Shown: piece after piece, positions 1 through 5,482 of the stretch
Position numbering within the stretch: position 1 is the first letter of the stretch
Layout of the letters: the number at the start of each line of letters is the position of its first letter
Notes under the pieces: model-generated
What the model was told of the DNA's origin: nothing
Seen by the model: only the letters and a program-made list of their open reading frames with translations
Databases searched by the model: none
Program-made: the position numbers and the translations under genes
Origin: Desulfurococcaceae archaeon UBA285
GTDB lineage: Archaea > Thermoproteota > Thermoprotei_A > Sulfolobales > Desulfurococcaceae
Assembly: GCA_002495025.1 (NCBI GenBank)
Contig: DADP01000040.1
Span: 1-6,546 of the forward strand
Direction of reading: 5' to 3'
Length of the DNA stretch: 6,546 bases

Positions 1-682
1 GAATAAAGTTATTGAGTGGATCATTCCAGAAGTTATTGAGAACGCTAACTACTCCTCGTAGGTCTCTTGGAAACCAGTTCAAGTTATATGAAAATACTTG
101 TATAAATATCATTGCAAGCCACCACAATGGTACAGCTGTTATAATTGCTGCGTAGGCAACAACAAACCTATCAGCGAGCGAGCCGTGTCTATATGCTATT
201 CTAGGTCCTATTAGCAGGGCTAATGCTATAACTATTATATCAGCAACTGTTACAATTAGTATTGTTCTAGGTAATACAGCTGCAATTATATCCATTATGG
301 GTGCAGGTGCTGGCATTGGTACTACGTTTGCTACTCCTACTTTATCGGTACTTGTAAAGTTAAATGTGAGCGTCCTGTATACGAGGTTCCACATTCTCCT
401 ATATGGTGGTATTTCATTTCCATGTTCATCTATTAATCCAAATTCTATTCTCAACTGGAGTGTTCTATTCTCTACGTATTGCCTTATAAATTCTTCTGTG
501 ATATTACCTCCTCTTCTAAGAGCCATTACTTCTCCTCTTACTATCTCTCTTATCATTGCTTCATAGATGTCTTTTGAATATCCTGTTCCCTCTACAATAG
601 CTGAAACTACAATTACTATTAGTACAAAAGTAACTAGTAATATCAATCCTCTTCTCGCAATTACCGATGCCGCGCCCGGCAT
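1..682 (-). CDS. DppB-type ABC transporter permease, 3' end off the window (first 227 residues)
   Basis: This is the N-terminal part of an inner permease subunit of a family-5 (dipeptide/oligopeptide, in archaea often oligosaccharide) ABC importer. The frame is open from an ATG at 682-680 to the window edge. Seen: a first membrane helix at about residues 12-30, a long outer loop at about 31-130, then LPRTILIVT (137-145) opening the second helix, IGPRIAYRHGSLADR (158-172) and a helix with AVPLWWLAM (183-191) followed by NLNWFP. These match the DppB pattern 'LPxTLxL...GSxxD...siPxFWxxxLL...wlP'. The EAA loop that docks the ATPase would lie off the window. The ATG is preceded by GAGGATGAT (positions 697-689), a good ribosome site, and the ATG at 699-697 reads into a stop at once. 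The gene lies 191 bp downstream of the binding-protein gene on the same strand, so they very likely form one transporter. The TM1-TM2 loop is roughly 40 residues longer than in E. coli DppB as I recall it, and the usual PGDP motif after TM1 is missing. Confidence 0.9.
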   Translation of the reverse strand, partial: MPGAASVIARRGLILLVTFVLIVIVVSAIVEGTGYSKDIYEAMIREIVRGEVMALRRGGNITEEFIRQYVENRTLQLRIEFGLIDEHGNEIPPYRRMWNLVYRTLTFNFTSTDKVGVANVVPMPAPAPIMDIIAAVLPRTILIVTVADIIVIALALLIGPRIAYRHGSLADRFVVAYAAIITAVPLWWLAMIFIQVFSYNLNWFPRDLRGVVSVLNNFWNDPLNNFI

Positions 683-744
683 ATATATCATCCTCTCATA
701 TATTTCTCAATAATTACACTTTTACTAATACTTTCTTCACTGGG

Positions 745-752
745 TTTAAATA
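745..752 (-). promoter_or_regulatory. TATA box candidate for the permease gene
   Basis: On the minus strand this reads TTTAAATA, the same octamer found in front of the binding-protein gene. It would place transcription start near position 720 and give a leader of roughly 38 nt containing the GAGGATGAT ribosome site. It suggests the permease has its own promoter as well as any read-through from the binding-protein gene. Confidence 0.45.
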
Positions 753-850
753 CTTATCTCATAGTATTTGAAAAAAACAGTATATATGGATACATACAGG
801 TTTAGAATATAATAATTTATAATTTTTGAGTGAATAGAAGAAGATGTATA

Positions 851-873
851 AATAAAAGAGAGGGAAAAAAGGT
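851..873 (-). terminator. Pyrimidine/T-rich terminator after the binding-protein gene
   Basis: Directly after the TAA stop (876-874), the minus strand carries a T6 run (870-865), then CCCTCTC and TTTT (857-854). Archaeal RNA polymerase terminates at oligo-T tracts without needing a hairpin, so this is a plausible full or partial terminator. Partial termination would make the binding protein more abundant than the permease, which is common for such transporters. Confidence 0.5.
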
Positions 874-3648
874 TTATTTCTTCTTTAATATAGAGAATAC
901 GACTACAAGACCAATTACTATTACTACTACCGTTATTATTGGTAGTGTGTAGTCTGGTGCTGGTGTTTCAGTGGGTGTTGGTGTAGTTACAGGTGTTGTT
1001 GGTGGAGTTGTTGGAGTGGTTGTCGGAGTAGTTGTTGGCGTTGTTGGGGGTGTTGTTGGTGGAGTCTGTGGTGTAGTTGCAGGTGGTGTGTATGCAGTTG
1101 TTACTAGTAGCTTTCTAACAACACCTGGTTCTGCTACGGTGTCTGATGTTGCTATTATTATTATTGTGTATGGATAGTCTACTTTCATCTTCTTTGTTAG
1201 CTCGCTTGATAGTATTATCTGGAATTTGTTGGCTGCTAGTTTCTCGGCGTTTCCAGTTGCTAATATGTTTCCTTCTGGGTCTTTGAGTATATACATCACG
1301 TTAAGTGTGCCGATACCGCTGACTTCAACTGTTATCTTTGCATCGTATCCAACAGCTATTTTCTCACCGACTGGTGTTTCTACTTTGATACTTGTAACTT
1401 CTGTTCTAACTGGGAATCCAAAGTACCAGTCTCCTGGTTTGAATGGATAAGTTGGATCTCTAAATGCTGTTAGTTCTAGTATTTGTGGTGCTTGTGTATC
1501 TAGTTTTGTCAGCATGAATGGACCATAACTAATCCACGCTAGGTTATAAGTGTTAATCCAGTTGACGTCAGCATCAATCCTCCTATTCCACTCATCCATA
1601 GTCATACGTCCATCAGTAAGTCTATTAACTCTTTCGAGAATAGCATTGTTATTCTTATACTTCAATAGTGTTTCTTTGATTAACTGGACGTGTTTGGGTA
1701 CTACGAGGCTTAATGTTTCGAAACCACTTCTCCTGTAGAATACGATTTTGGTTTCATCTCTCCTATCCAGTGCCAGCTCAAAGCTTGCAACATGTATTTC
1801 AAGTGGATTGTTGGCTGGGCCTGCGACAGCCCATGAAGCAATATAGTTTTCGTCGAAGTGCCAGTAGTCTACATACACAGTCATTGTCTTAGCTTGGTCA
1901 TTGAACTCCCATGCTACGACAGTATCTAACCATTGCTTTGTGCTGCCAGCAATTCTTGGTTCTAGTGAGCTATATGTTGGATCATATGTTAGCTCGTATG
2001 TTAATGCAATAGCACCTACTAAATCAGCCATTGTAATAGTTATACCATTATGGAACTTTGTACCAACTAGTTTGCTGAGGTCGAATACAACCATACTGGT
2101 TGCTTGTTTACCAGGTCCAACTTCAACCCACTTCTTCTGGGTTACATCATAGATCTTAGCTTTTGCTGGTACGTCTAACTTACCATCCGGACCCGCTGTG
2201 ACTACAGTGTACTGCACTCTAAATGGTATTGGTTCACCGTTAAATGGATGCACCCACATCATTGGGTCGTAGGTTGCTCTCGCCCAGTCTACACTGTAGA
2301 CATCTGTAAATCCACCCCATGAGTTCCACTCACTGGTTGATGTCCAGACGTAGAGGTGACCCACTCTAAGCTCGCTTCTACCCGGTACATGCATTTCTCT
2401 TAAGTTCCAAATACCTCTCAATCCAGCACCAAGGTCTAGTGTTACACCCTGTACTTCTGTTCTAACAGGCCAGGTGTCAAGTCTCGCAGCAACCCATACT
2501 CTAACCGACTCCTGAATACACATCTCACTAGCAGTTCTATACAATTGGTCTCTCTCTTCTTTGCTCTTGAAGACTCCCTGGAATATCTTCTGGGTTAGCT
2601 CGTCGATTGTGTCGTTTCTATAGTTCCACCATCCAGTCTCTAACCATCCAGGCATGTATCCATACCATGATGCACAGAACTGTGCTATGGTACCACTATC
2701 ATATCTGTCAATACCACCCTTACCCCAACCAGCAGTGTAAACGTGCCATTGGAATTCAGCTGGGTCAGTACCATAAATAATGTTGATTGCTTGAGCAAAC
2801 GGCATTTCTACTGGTTTTGTGTTGAATCCCAGTATTGTTAACTCTGCATTAAACATGTATCCTAGGTCTCTTCTTTCGTCTTCACTTCTAATTAGCAGGG
2901 TTACAGTTACTGGTTGCCCGTCATAATACCAGAAGCCACCTTTGTTTTCAGCTCCAATGGCAGTCATGACTTTGGTTACTATTTGTTTTGCTAGTGTTGG
3001 GTTGTATCCAAACTCGTATTTCACAATAATATCAGCTATAACACTGTAGTCAGGATCATACTGGCTTAAGAATGTATACATTGGAACAGCATATCCCCTC
3101 ATAACGTTAGCTACAAACGAGTTTCTATCAACCACATAGTTCATAGCAAATCTAATCTCTCTAAACGCAAATGGATTAACACCCCTACCCGGAAACGCAC
3201 CAAACTCGACAATGGTCTTGCCACGTTTTTCATCGTAGTACATATTGCTAATAGCTGCAGCTGGAACAGTCTTACCTGTAGCCTGGCTAACTTTTTGCGC
3301 GGCTTCTTCTGGAGAAGTGACTTTACCATCTAATTCATGTATGTATACTGGTGCAGGGTTCAATGTTAACTCTATTAATCCAGCTGCAGCAGATATTAAT
3401 TTAACACCCTCTACACCACGTAGTTGTTCAGCCTGAGCTGGCCTCAATGAATACATGTATACATCAATCTCTCCTTTCTTAATAGCATCTACAGCCGCAG
3501 CGATAGAATACGATCTTGCAATGATTTTATCTGCGGCGGGCCCCGGCTGTGTGGTTTGTGCTGTTATAGTGGATGTTGGTAGGACTACAAATATTGATAG
3601 AATTACACCTATTAATAGTAGTATGGGATATATTTCCCCGCGATTCAT
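874..3648 (-). CDS. Membrane-anchored ABC transporter substrate-binding protein, family 5, apparently circularly permuted (924 aa)
   Basis: This is the extracytoplasmic solute receptor of a DppA/OppA-type ABC importer; the ligand (peptide or oligosaccharide) cannot be read from sequence. Layout: signal peptide 1-31 (cleavage probably after TAQ); family-5 binding domain about 38-745; beta-rich domain 750-850; Thr/Pro stalk 854-898; membrane anchor about 902-921; KKK tail. The landmarks are in swapped order. Features of the usual C-terminal half come first: DKI..., AIKKGEIDV (55-63) and FREIRFAMNYVVDR (162-175, compare VRQAxNYAIDR). Features of the usual N-terminal half follow: ELRVGHLYVW (426-435), YDPMMW (460-465), KFHNGITITMADLVGA (531-546, compare FHDGxPxTAxDVxxS) and YGPFMLTKLD (708-717). 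The ATG at 3648 has GGGTG (3657-3653) in front and lies about 40 bp from a TTTAAATA box. The next gene on the same strand is the DppB-type permease. Archaeal oligopeptide-class receptors are known to use a hydroxylated stalk plus C-terminal anchor. Family assignment is firm; the permutation is my reading of motif order. Confidence 0.93.
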   Translation of the reverse strand: MNRGEIYPILLLIGVILSIFVVLPTSTITAQTTQPGPAADKIIARSYSIAAAVDAIKKGEIDVYMYSLRPAQAEQLRGVEGVKLISAAAGLIELTLNPAPVYIHELDGKVTSPEEAAQKVSQATGKTVPAAAISNMYYDEKRGKTIVEFGAFPGRGVNPFAFREIRFAMNYVVDRNSFVANVMRGYAVPMYTFLSQYDPDYSVIADIIVKYEFGYNPTLAKQIVTKVMTAIGAENKGGFWYYDGQPVTVTLLIRSEDERRDLGYMFNAELTILGFNTKPVEMPFAQAINIIYGTDPAEFQWHVYTAGWGKGGIDRYDSGTIAQFCASWYGYMPGWLETGWWNYRNDTIDELTQKIFQGVFKSKEERDQLYRTASEMCIQESVRVWVAARLDTWPVRTEVQGVTLDLGAGLRGIWNLREMHVPGRSELRVGHLYVWTSTSEWNSWGGFTDVYSVDWARATYDPMMWVHPFNGEPIPFRVQYTVVTAGPDGKLDVPAKAKIYDVTQKKWVEVGPGKQATSMVVFDLSKLVGTKFHNGITITMADLVGAIALTYELTYDPTYSSLEPRIAGSTKQWLDTVVAWEFNDQAKTMTVYVDYWHFDENYIASWAVAGPANNPLEIHVASFELALDRRDETKIVFYRRSGFETLSLVVPKHVQLIKETLLKYKNNNAILERVNRLTDGRMTMDEWNRRIDADVNWINTYNLAWISYGPFMLTKLDTQAPQILELTAFRDPTYPFKPGDWYFGFPVRTEVTSIKVETPVGEKIAVGYDAKITVEVSGIGTLNVMYILKDPEGNILATGNAEKLAANKFQIILSSELTKKMKVDYPYTIIIIATSDTVAEPGVVRKLLVTTAYTPPATTPQTPPTTPPTTPTTTPTTTPTTPPTTPVTTPTPTETPAPDYTLPIITVVVIVIGLVVVFSILKKK
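955..1089 (-). repeat. Thr/Pro low-complexity stalk (residues 854-898 of the binding protein)
   Basis: Forty-five residues consist almost only of Thr and Pro in short units such as TTP, TTTP and TPP, encoded by an irregular CA-rich tandem of ACA/ACC/ACT and CCA/CCT codons; the plus strand is correspondingly GT-rich. This is an extended, probably O-glycosylated spacer between the outer domains and the C-terminal membrane helix. The stretch is prone to length change between strains by slippage. Confidence 0.85.
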
Positions 3649-3685
3649 TTAATACACCCGGTTAATACATTATATCGTAGTAGGG

Positions 3686-3699
3686 TATTTAAACGTTTA
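3686..3699. promoter_or_regulatory. Shared divergent promoter element (near-symmetrical TATA box)
   Basis: The 77-bp gap between the divergent start codons (3648 minus, 3726 plus) has TTTAAATA on the minus strand at 3693-3686, which overlaps the palindrome TAAACGTTTA at 3690-3699. Counting about 26 nt from its centre gives minus-strand initiation near 3664 and plus-strand initiation near 3716, so leaders of about 16 and 10 nt. The A-rich flank (TAAACG) expected for a BRE lies on the side serving the binding-protein gene, so that direction should be the stronger. An alternative plus-strand box is ATTATAT at about 3669-3675. Confidence 0.55.
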
Positions 3700-3713
3700 G
3701 TAATATTGACAAT

Positions 3714-3719
3714 GGAGGG
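3714..3719 (+). promoter_or_regulatory. Ribosome binding site GGAGGG fixing a GTG start
   Basis: GGAGGG lies 6 nt before the GTG at 3726, ideal spacing for pairing with the 16S 3' end. The nearby ATG at 3712 is in another frame and overlaps the site itself, so GTG is the start of the 163-aa gene. Confidence 0.75.
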
Positions 3720-3725
3720 TTTATT

Positions 3726-4217
3726 GTGGCGAAGCCGTCTATATATTTGCTTATCGGTTTAATCATTATGGTTTTATCAATAGCAATGGCTTATATAGCG
3801 AGTGAGAGAAAAACCACGGTATTGATTTTCTCGAAGAATGTAACTAGTCTAGATCAACCACTTCCATTTTCCACTATAACAGGAGTAGAATACTATAATT
3901 CAAATATATTTCAGGTAGTCATCAAGAATACTGGTTTAAACCCTGCATCAATAAACATTTCTTGTTGCGATATACTAGAATCAATATACATAGAGCCAGG
4001 GGGCAAGATTGAACTATATAATTTGACAAATCCATGTCTTATAATACCAATTGGTAGAGTTGATTTAGAAGTAGTAGTGTGGATTGAGAGAGAAGTAATG
4101 CCTTATTCATGGCTTGCTATTCCATCATTAATTCTACTGTTTCTATCAATAGGTCTACTCTTTACATATATAAATACAAAGATGTTAGAGTGGAAAACTA
4201 GTAAATCCACTTCTTAA
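3726..4217 (+). CDS. Small membrane protein of unknown function, two TM helices around a beta-rich domain (163 aa)
   Basis: I do not recognise a named family. Seen: an N-terminal hydrophobic helix at about 5-25, an outer domain at about 27-125 with alternating beta-like strands and the turn EPGGK (90-94), a second helix at about 128-149 and a short polar/basic tail. IKNTG (66-70) followed by PASI and the PGG turn resembles Ig-like/CARDB-type beta sandwiches; this is a pattern resemblance only. There are three N-glycosylation sequons (N38, N77, N99) and three cysteines (C80, C81, C104) in the predicted outer part, consistent with extracytoplasmic exposure. The start is GTG with GGAGGG in front. 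The gene is divergent from the transporter receptor gene and convergent, 8 bp apart, with the 297-aa gene, which has the same overall layout. It could be a cell-envelope protein or an accessory to the transporter; neither is shown by the sequence. Confidence 0.8.
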   Translation: MAKPSIYLLIGLIIMVLSIAMAYIASERKTTVLIFSKNVTSLDQPLPFSTITGVEYYNSNIFQVVIKNTGLNPASINISCCDILESIYIEPGGKIELYNLTNPCLIIPIGRVDLEVVVWIEREVMPYSWLAIPSLILLFLSIGLLFTYINTKMLEWKTSKSTS

Positions 4218-4225
4218 ATCTCTAT

Positions 4226-5119
4226 TCATTTCTTTTTCATCCTACTTTTCTTCCATAATTGACTGTAGAGTAGATATAATAGTAGTATAGCTAGGTTTAA
4301 TGGTATTAAAACCAGCTGGGGGTTTCTCGCTAAGAATAGCTTTTTCTCGCCGACTACTATGCCACTTAGTTTTTCCTCGTCGCTAATATATTCGTTGACT
4401 TTGAATAAACCATAGTCTAATTGGATATCTCTTATAATAACTCTAGTATTTTCCTCTAATTCAATTCTCCTAGTGGTTTTCCCTGGTATACTAACTACTC
4501 TTTTTTCAACATTGGTATTGTTGACTCTATGTATTTCAAGTGTTAGTAGTAGTGTACCGGTTTCATTGTTTTCTATAATCAAATATGGGTCGATATAGTA
4601 GTAGCAAAACTCCATAGTAATATTCATGCTGTAAGCTAGTGCATATACGAGTAGAAAGCACCCGTTTTCCTCGGGGATAACGGCATTAGCTGGCATGTCT
4701 ACGTATGGCTCAACACCTGGTCTTACTCTTAGTTCAGGGTGTACTGTGAGGTTTTTAAAGTATTTGTAGTCTAGTGAAAAGCTTATATTAAAATCGTAAA
4801 ATGCCGTCTTCTCTCCACCTACATCTTCCAATATACTTGAAGCTGAGCCGATTATAGAGTCTCTTATTAATATGTAGAGTGGTATTTCTGAGAGATTGTA
4901 TTGAACGGGTGGTTTATACCACCCGGTTCCGTTTAGTGTTATTAAAACACTTGATGCTTCAATGTCTACTCTTGCTTGTAGTTTTCCAAGTGGTATTTCT
5001 GGAACTAACAGTGCAATTGCTATCAATGCAAATATATTTAGTAATACAAGAATTGTAACAAGGGTTTTCAATCGACCGCTTTGTCTTCTAATTCTCTTCC
5101 TACCTGTTTTTCCCACCAC
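4226..5119 (-). CDS. Membrane protein of unknown function, two TM helices around a glycosylation-rich outer domain (297 aa)
   Basis: I do not recognise a family. Seen: a strongly basic N-terminal tail (1-18, with RKRIRR), a helix at about 19-39, an outer domain of about 225 residues rich in beta-like strands, a second helix at about 268-286 and a basic tail ending KKSRMKKK. This predicts both ends in the cytoplasm. Seven sequons (N63, N75, N111, N123, N166, N185, N200) and two cysteines (C154, C172) lie in the predicted outer domain. The segment at about 178-235, with SIPGK (210-214) between strands, recalls the EPGGK turn of the neighbouring 163-aa protein. The start is one of two consecutive GTG codons (5119 or 5116): a TAG stop lies immediately upstream in frame, and the ribosome site AAGGTG (5128-5123) is better spaced for the second, giving 296 aa. 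It ends 8 bp from the convergent 163-aa gene. A structural envelope or accessory role is possible but unsupported. Confidence 0.8.
   Translation of the reverse strand: MVGKTGRKRIRRQSGRLKTLVTILVLLNIFALIAIALLVPEIPLGKLQARVDIEASSVLITLNGTGWYKPPVQYNLSEIPLYILIRDSIIGSASSILEDVGGEKTAFYDFNISFSLDYKYFKNLTVHPELRVRPGVEPYVDMPANAVIPEENGCFLLVYALAYSMNITMEFCYYYIDPYLIIENNETGTLLLTLEIHRVNNTNVEKRVVSIPGKTTRRIELEENTRVIIRDIQLDYGLFKVNEYISDEEKLSGIVVGEKKLFLARNPQLVLIPLNLAILLLYLLYSQLWKKSRMKKK
4229..4253 (+). terminator. T-rich tract after the 163-aa gene
   Basis: Twelve bases after the TAA stop the plus strand has TTTCTTTTTC and then CTTTTCTTCC. This is a plausible archaeal oligo-T terminator, lying inside the last codons (Lys-rich tail) of the convergent 297-aa gene. 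No separate terminator space exists in the 8-bp gap. Confidence 0.35.
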
Positions 5120-5137
5120 CTACACCTTGTTAACTCG

Positions 5138-5163
5138 TATTTACACTACTAGTAGTTATTTAC
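5138..5163. promoter_or_regulatory. Palindrome between direct repeats upstream of the 297-aa gene (operator-like)
   Basis: The perfect 12-bp palindrome ACTACTAGTAGT (5145-5156) is flanked without gaps by two identical 7-bp direct repeats, TATTTAC at 5138-5144 and 5157-5163. It lies 19-44 bp before the GTG start. It would straddle the initiation site (near 5148) predicted from the minus-strand ATTTATTA box at 5178-5171. That is a typical place for an archaeal repressor site. Function is inferred from position and symmetry only. Confidence 0.4.
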
Positions 5164-5170
5164 TCTTGAA

Positions 5171-5178
5171 TAATAAAT
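5171..5178 (-). promoter_or_regulatory. TATA box candidate for the 297-aa gene
   Basis: On the minus strand this reads ATTTATTA. It would start transcription near 5148 and give a leader of about 30 nt carrying AAGGTG. It abuts the T7 terminator of the upstream tRNA gene. A weaker alternative is GTAAATA at 5144-5138. Confidence 0.35.
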
Positions 5179-5179
5179 C

Positions 5180-5186
5180 AAAAAAA
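5180..5186 (-). terminator. T7 terminator of the tRNA-Leu gene
   Basis: A run of seven T on the minus strand lies about 50 nt after the mature tRNA 3' end. It should stop the tRNA transcript before the same-strand 297-aa gene. Confidence 0.55.
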
Positions 5187-5235
5187 TGGGGATAGAAGAT
5201 CTCCTTGTCGCCGTAGTAGAAAATCAATATAGGAG

Positions 5236-5320
5236 TGCGGGGGGTGGGATTTGAACCCACGCAGGCCTACGCCATCGGGTCCTAAGCCCGACCCCTTTGA
5301 CCAGGCTCGGGCACCCCCGC
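5236..5320 (-). tRNA. trnL: tRNA-Leu, anticodon TAG
   Basis: On the minus strand the acceptor arm GCGGGGG (5320-5314) pairs with CCCCCGC (5243-5237), with discriminator A at 5236. The T arm is GTGGG-TTCAAAT-CCCAC (5260-5244). The anticodon stem TCGGG/CCCGA (5291-5287 and 5279-5275) closes the loop CTTAGGA, placing anticodon TAG at 5284-5282 to read CUA/CUG-type leucine codons. The long variable arm (about 5274-5261) makes it class II, as expected for Leu. CCA is not encoded (CTC follows the A) and there is no intron at 37/38. CTA is a frequent leucine codon in the neighbouring genes, which fits a need for this tRNA. Confidence 0.97.
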
Positions 5321-5346
5321 ACCATACTAGTTTAAAGACATACCAG

Positions 5347-5357
5347 GTTTTTTAAGT
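5347..5357 (-). promoter_or_regulatory. TATA box candidate for tRNA-Leu
   Basis: The minus strand reads ACTTAAAAAAC, centred about 26 nt before position 5325, so transcription would begin a few bases ahead of the mature tRNA 5' end. TTTAAA at 5336-5331 lies too close to the tRNA to serve. Confidence 0.5.
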
Positions 5358-5365
5358 TTATCGCT

Positions 5366-5427
5366 ATTGTCAGCTAGGAGATGCCACCGTTCATCTCTTT
5401 TCACTTCGCCAGCTCTTCATCACCACT
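5366..5427 (-). ncRNA. Candidate C/D box guide sRNA
   Basis: On the minus strand, in order: a perfect C box GTGATGA (5423-5417), a 12-nt guide AGAGCTGGCGAA (5416-5405), a D'-like GTGA (5404-5401), spacer AAA, a C'-like GAGATGA (5397-5391, one mismatch to RTGATGA), 17 nt (5390-5374) and a perfect D box CTGA (5373-5370). The flanks can form a short, imperfect terminal stem (TG before C, CA after D, then further pairs after one mismatch). C to D spans 54 nt, normal for archaeal 2'-O-methylation guides that assemble with L7Ae, Nop5 and fibrillarin. A TATA-like element lies 25-30 nt upstream. Against it: the D guide is 17 nt, longer than the usual 10-13, and its CATCTC pairs with the C' box. The guides would target 5'-TTCGCCAGCTCT and 5'-CTAGGAGATGCC; I could not identify a target. 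Confidence 0.6.
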
Positions 5428-5447
5428 AATTGTATTTTGTTAATAGG

Positions 5448-5456
5448 ATTTATTAA
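5448..5456 (-). promoter_or_regulatory. TATA-like element for the candidate C/D sRNA
   Basis: The minus strand reads TTAATAAAT preceded by the A-rich GAAA, a reasonable BRE/TATA pair. Its centre is 26 nt from position 5426, just in front of the C box. The same A/T-rich patch could also serve the plus-strand radical SAM gene (read as ATTTATTAA), but from there initiation would fall after that gene's ribosome site. Confidence 0.4.
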
Positions 5457-5470
5457 TTTCATTTATTTAC

Positions 5471-5474
5471 GAGG
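5471..5474 (+). promoter_or_regulatory. Ribosome binding site GAGG before the radical SAM start
   Basis: GAGG lies 8 nt before the ATG at 5483. The ATG at 5475 overlaps this site and reads only Met-Leu-stop, so 5483 is taken as the start. Confidence 0.6.
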
Positions 5475-5482
5475 ATGCTCTA

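Noticed and set aside
297..566. Plus-strand open frame of 89 codons
   Set aside because: It lies entirely antisense to the DppB-type permease, whose translation matches the family well; the plus-strand product resembles nothing and has no ribosome site.
955..1089. GT-rich tandem as a CRISPR array or intergenic satellite
   Set aside because: Units are irregular 3-12 bp codon strings with no spacers, and the reading frame stays open through to the membrane anchor.
971..1177. Plus-strand open frame encoding a Gly/Val-rich repeat protein
   Set aside because: It is the antisense reading of the Thr/Pro stalk codons (ACA/CCA become GGT/GTT) of the binding protein, so it is a shadow.
3141..3329. 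Minus-strand frame overlapping the binding-protein gene
   Set aside because: It is an out-of-frame reading inside the receptor gene with a basic, low-information product.
4962..5195. Plus-strand 77-codon frame across the start of the 297-aa gene
   Set aside because: It is mostly antisense to a coding region and runs through that gene's promoter and operator-like site; no ribosome site or recognisable product.
5376..5401. Inverted repeat followed by TTTT as a plus-strand intrinsic terminator
   Set aside because: No plus-strand gene lies upstream to be terminated, and the repeat is better explained by the C' box and guide region of the minus-strand sRNA candidate.
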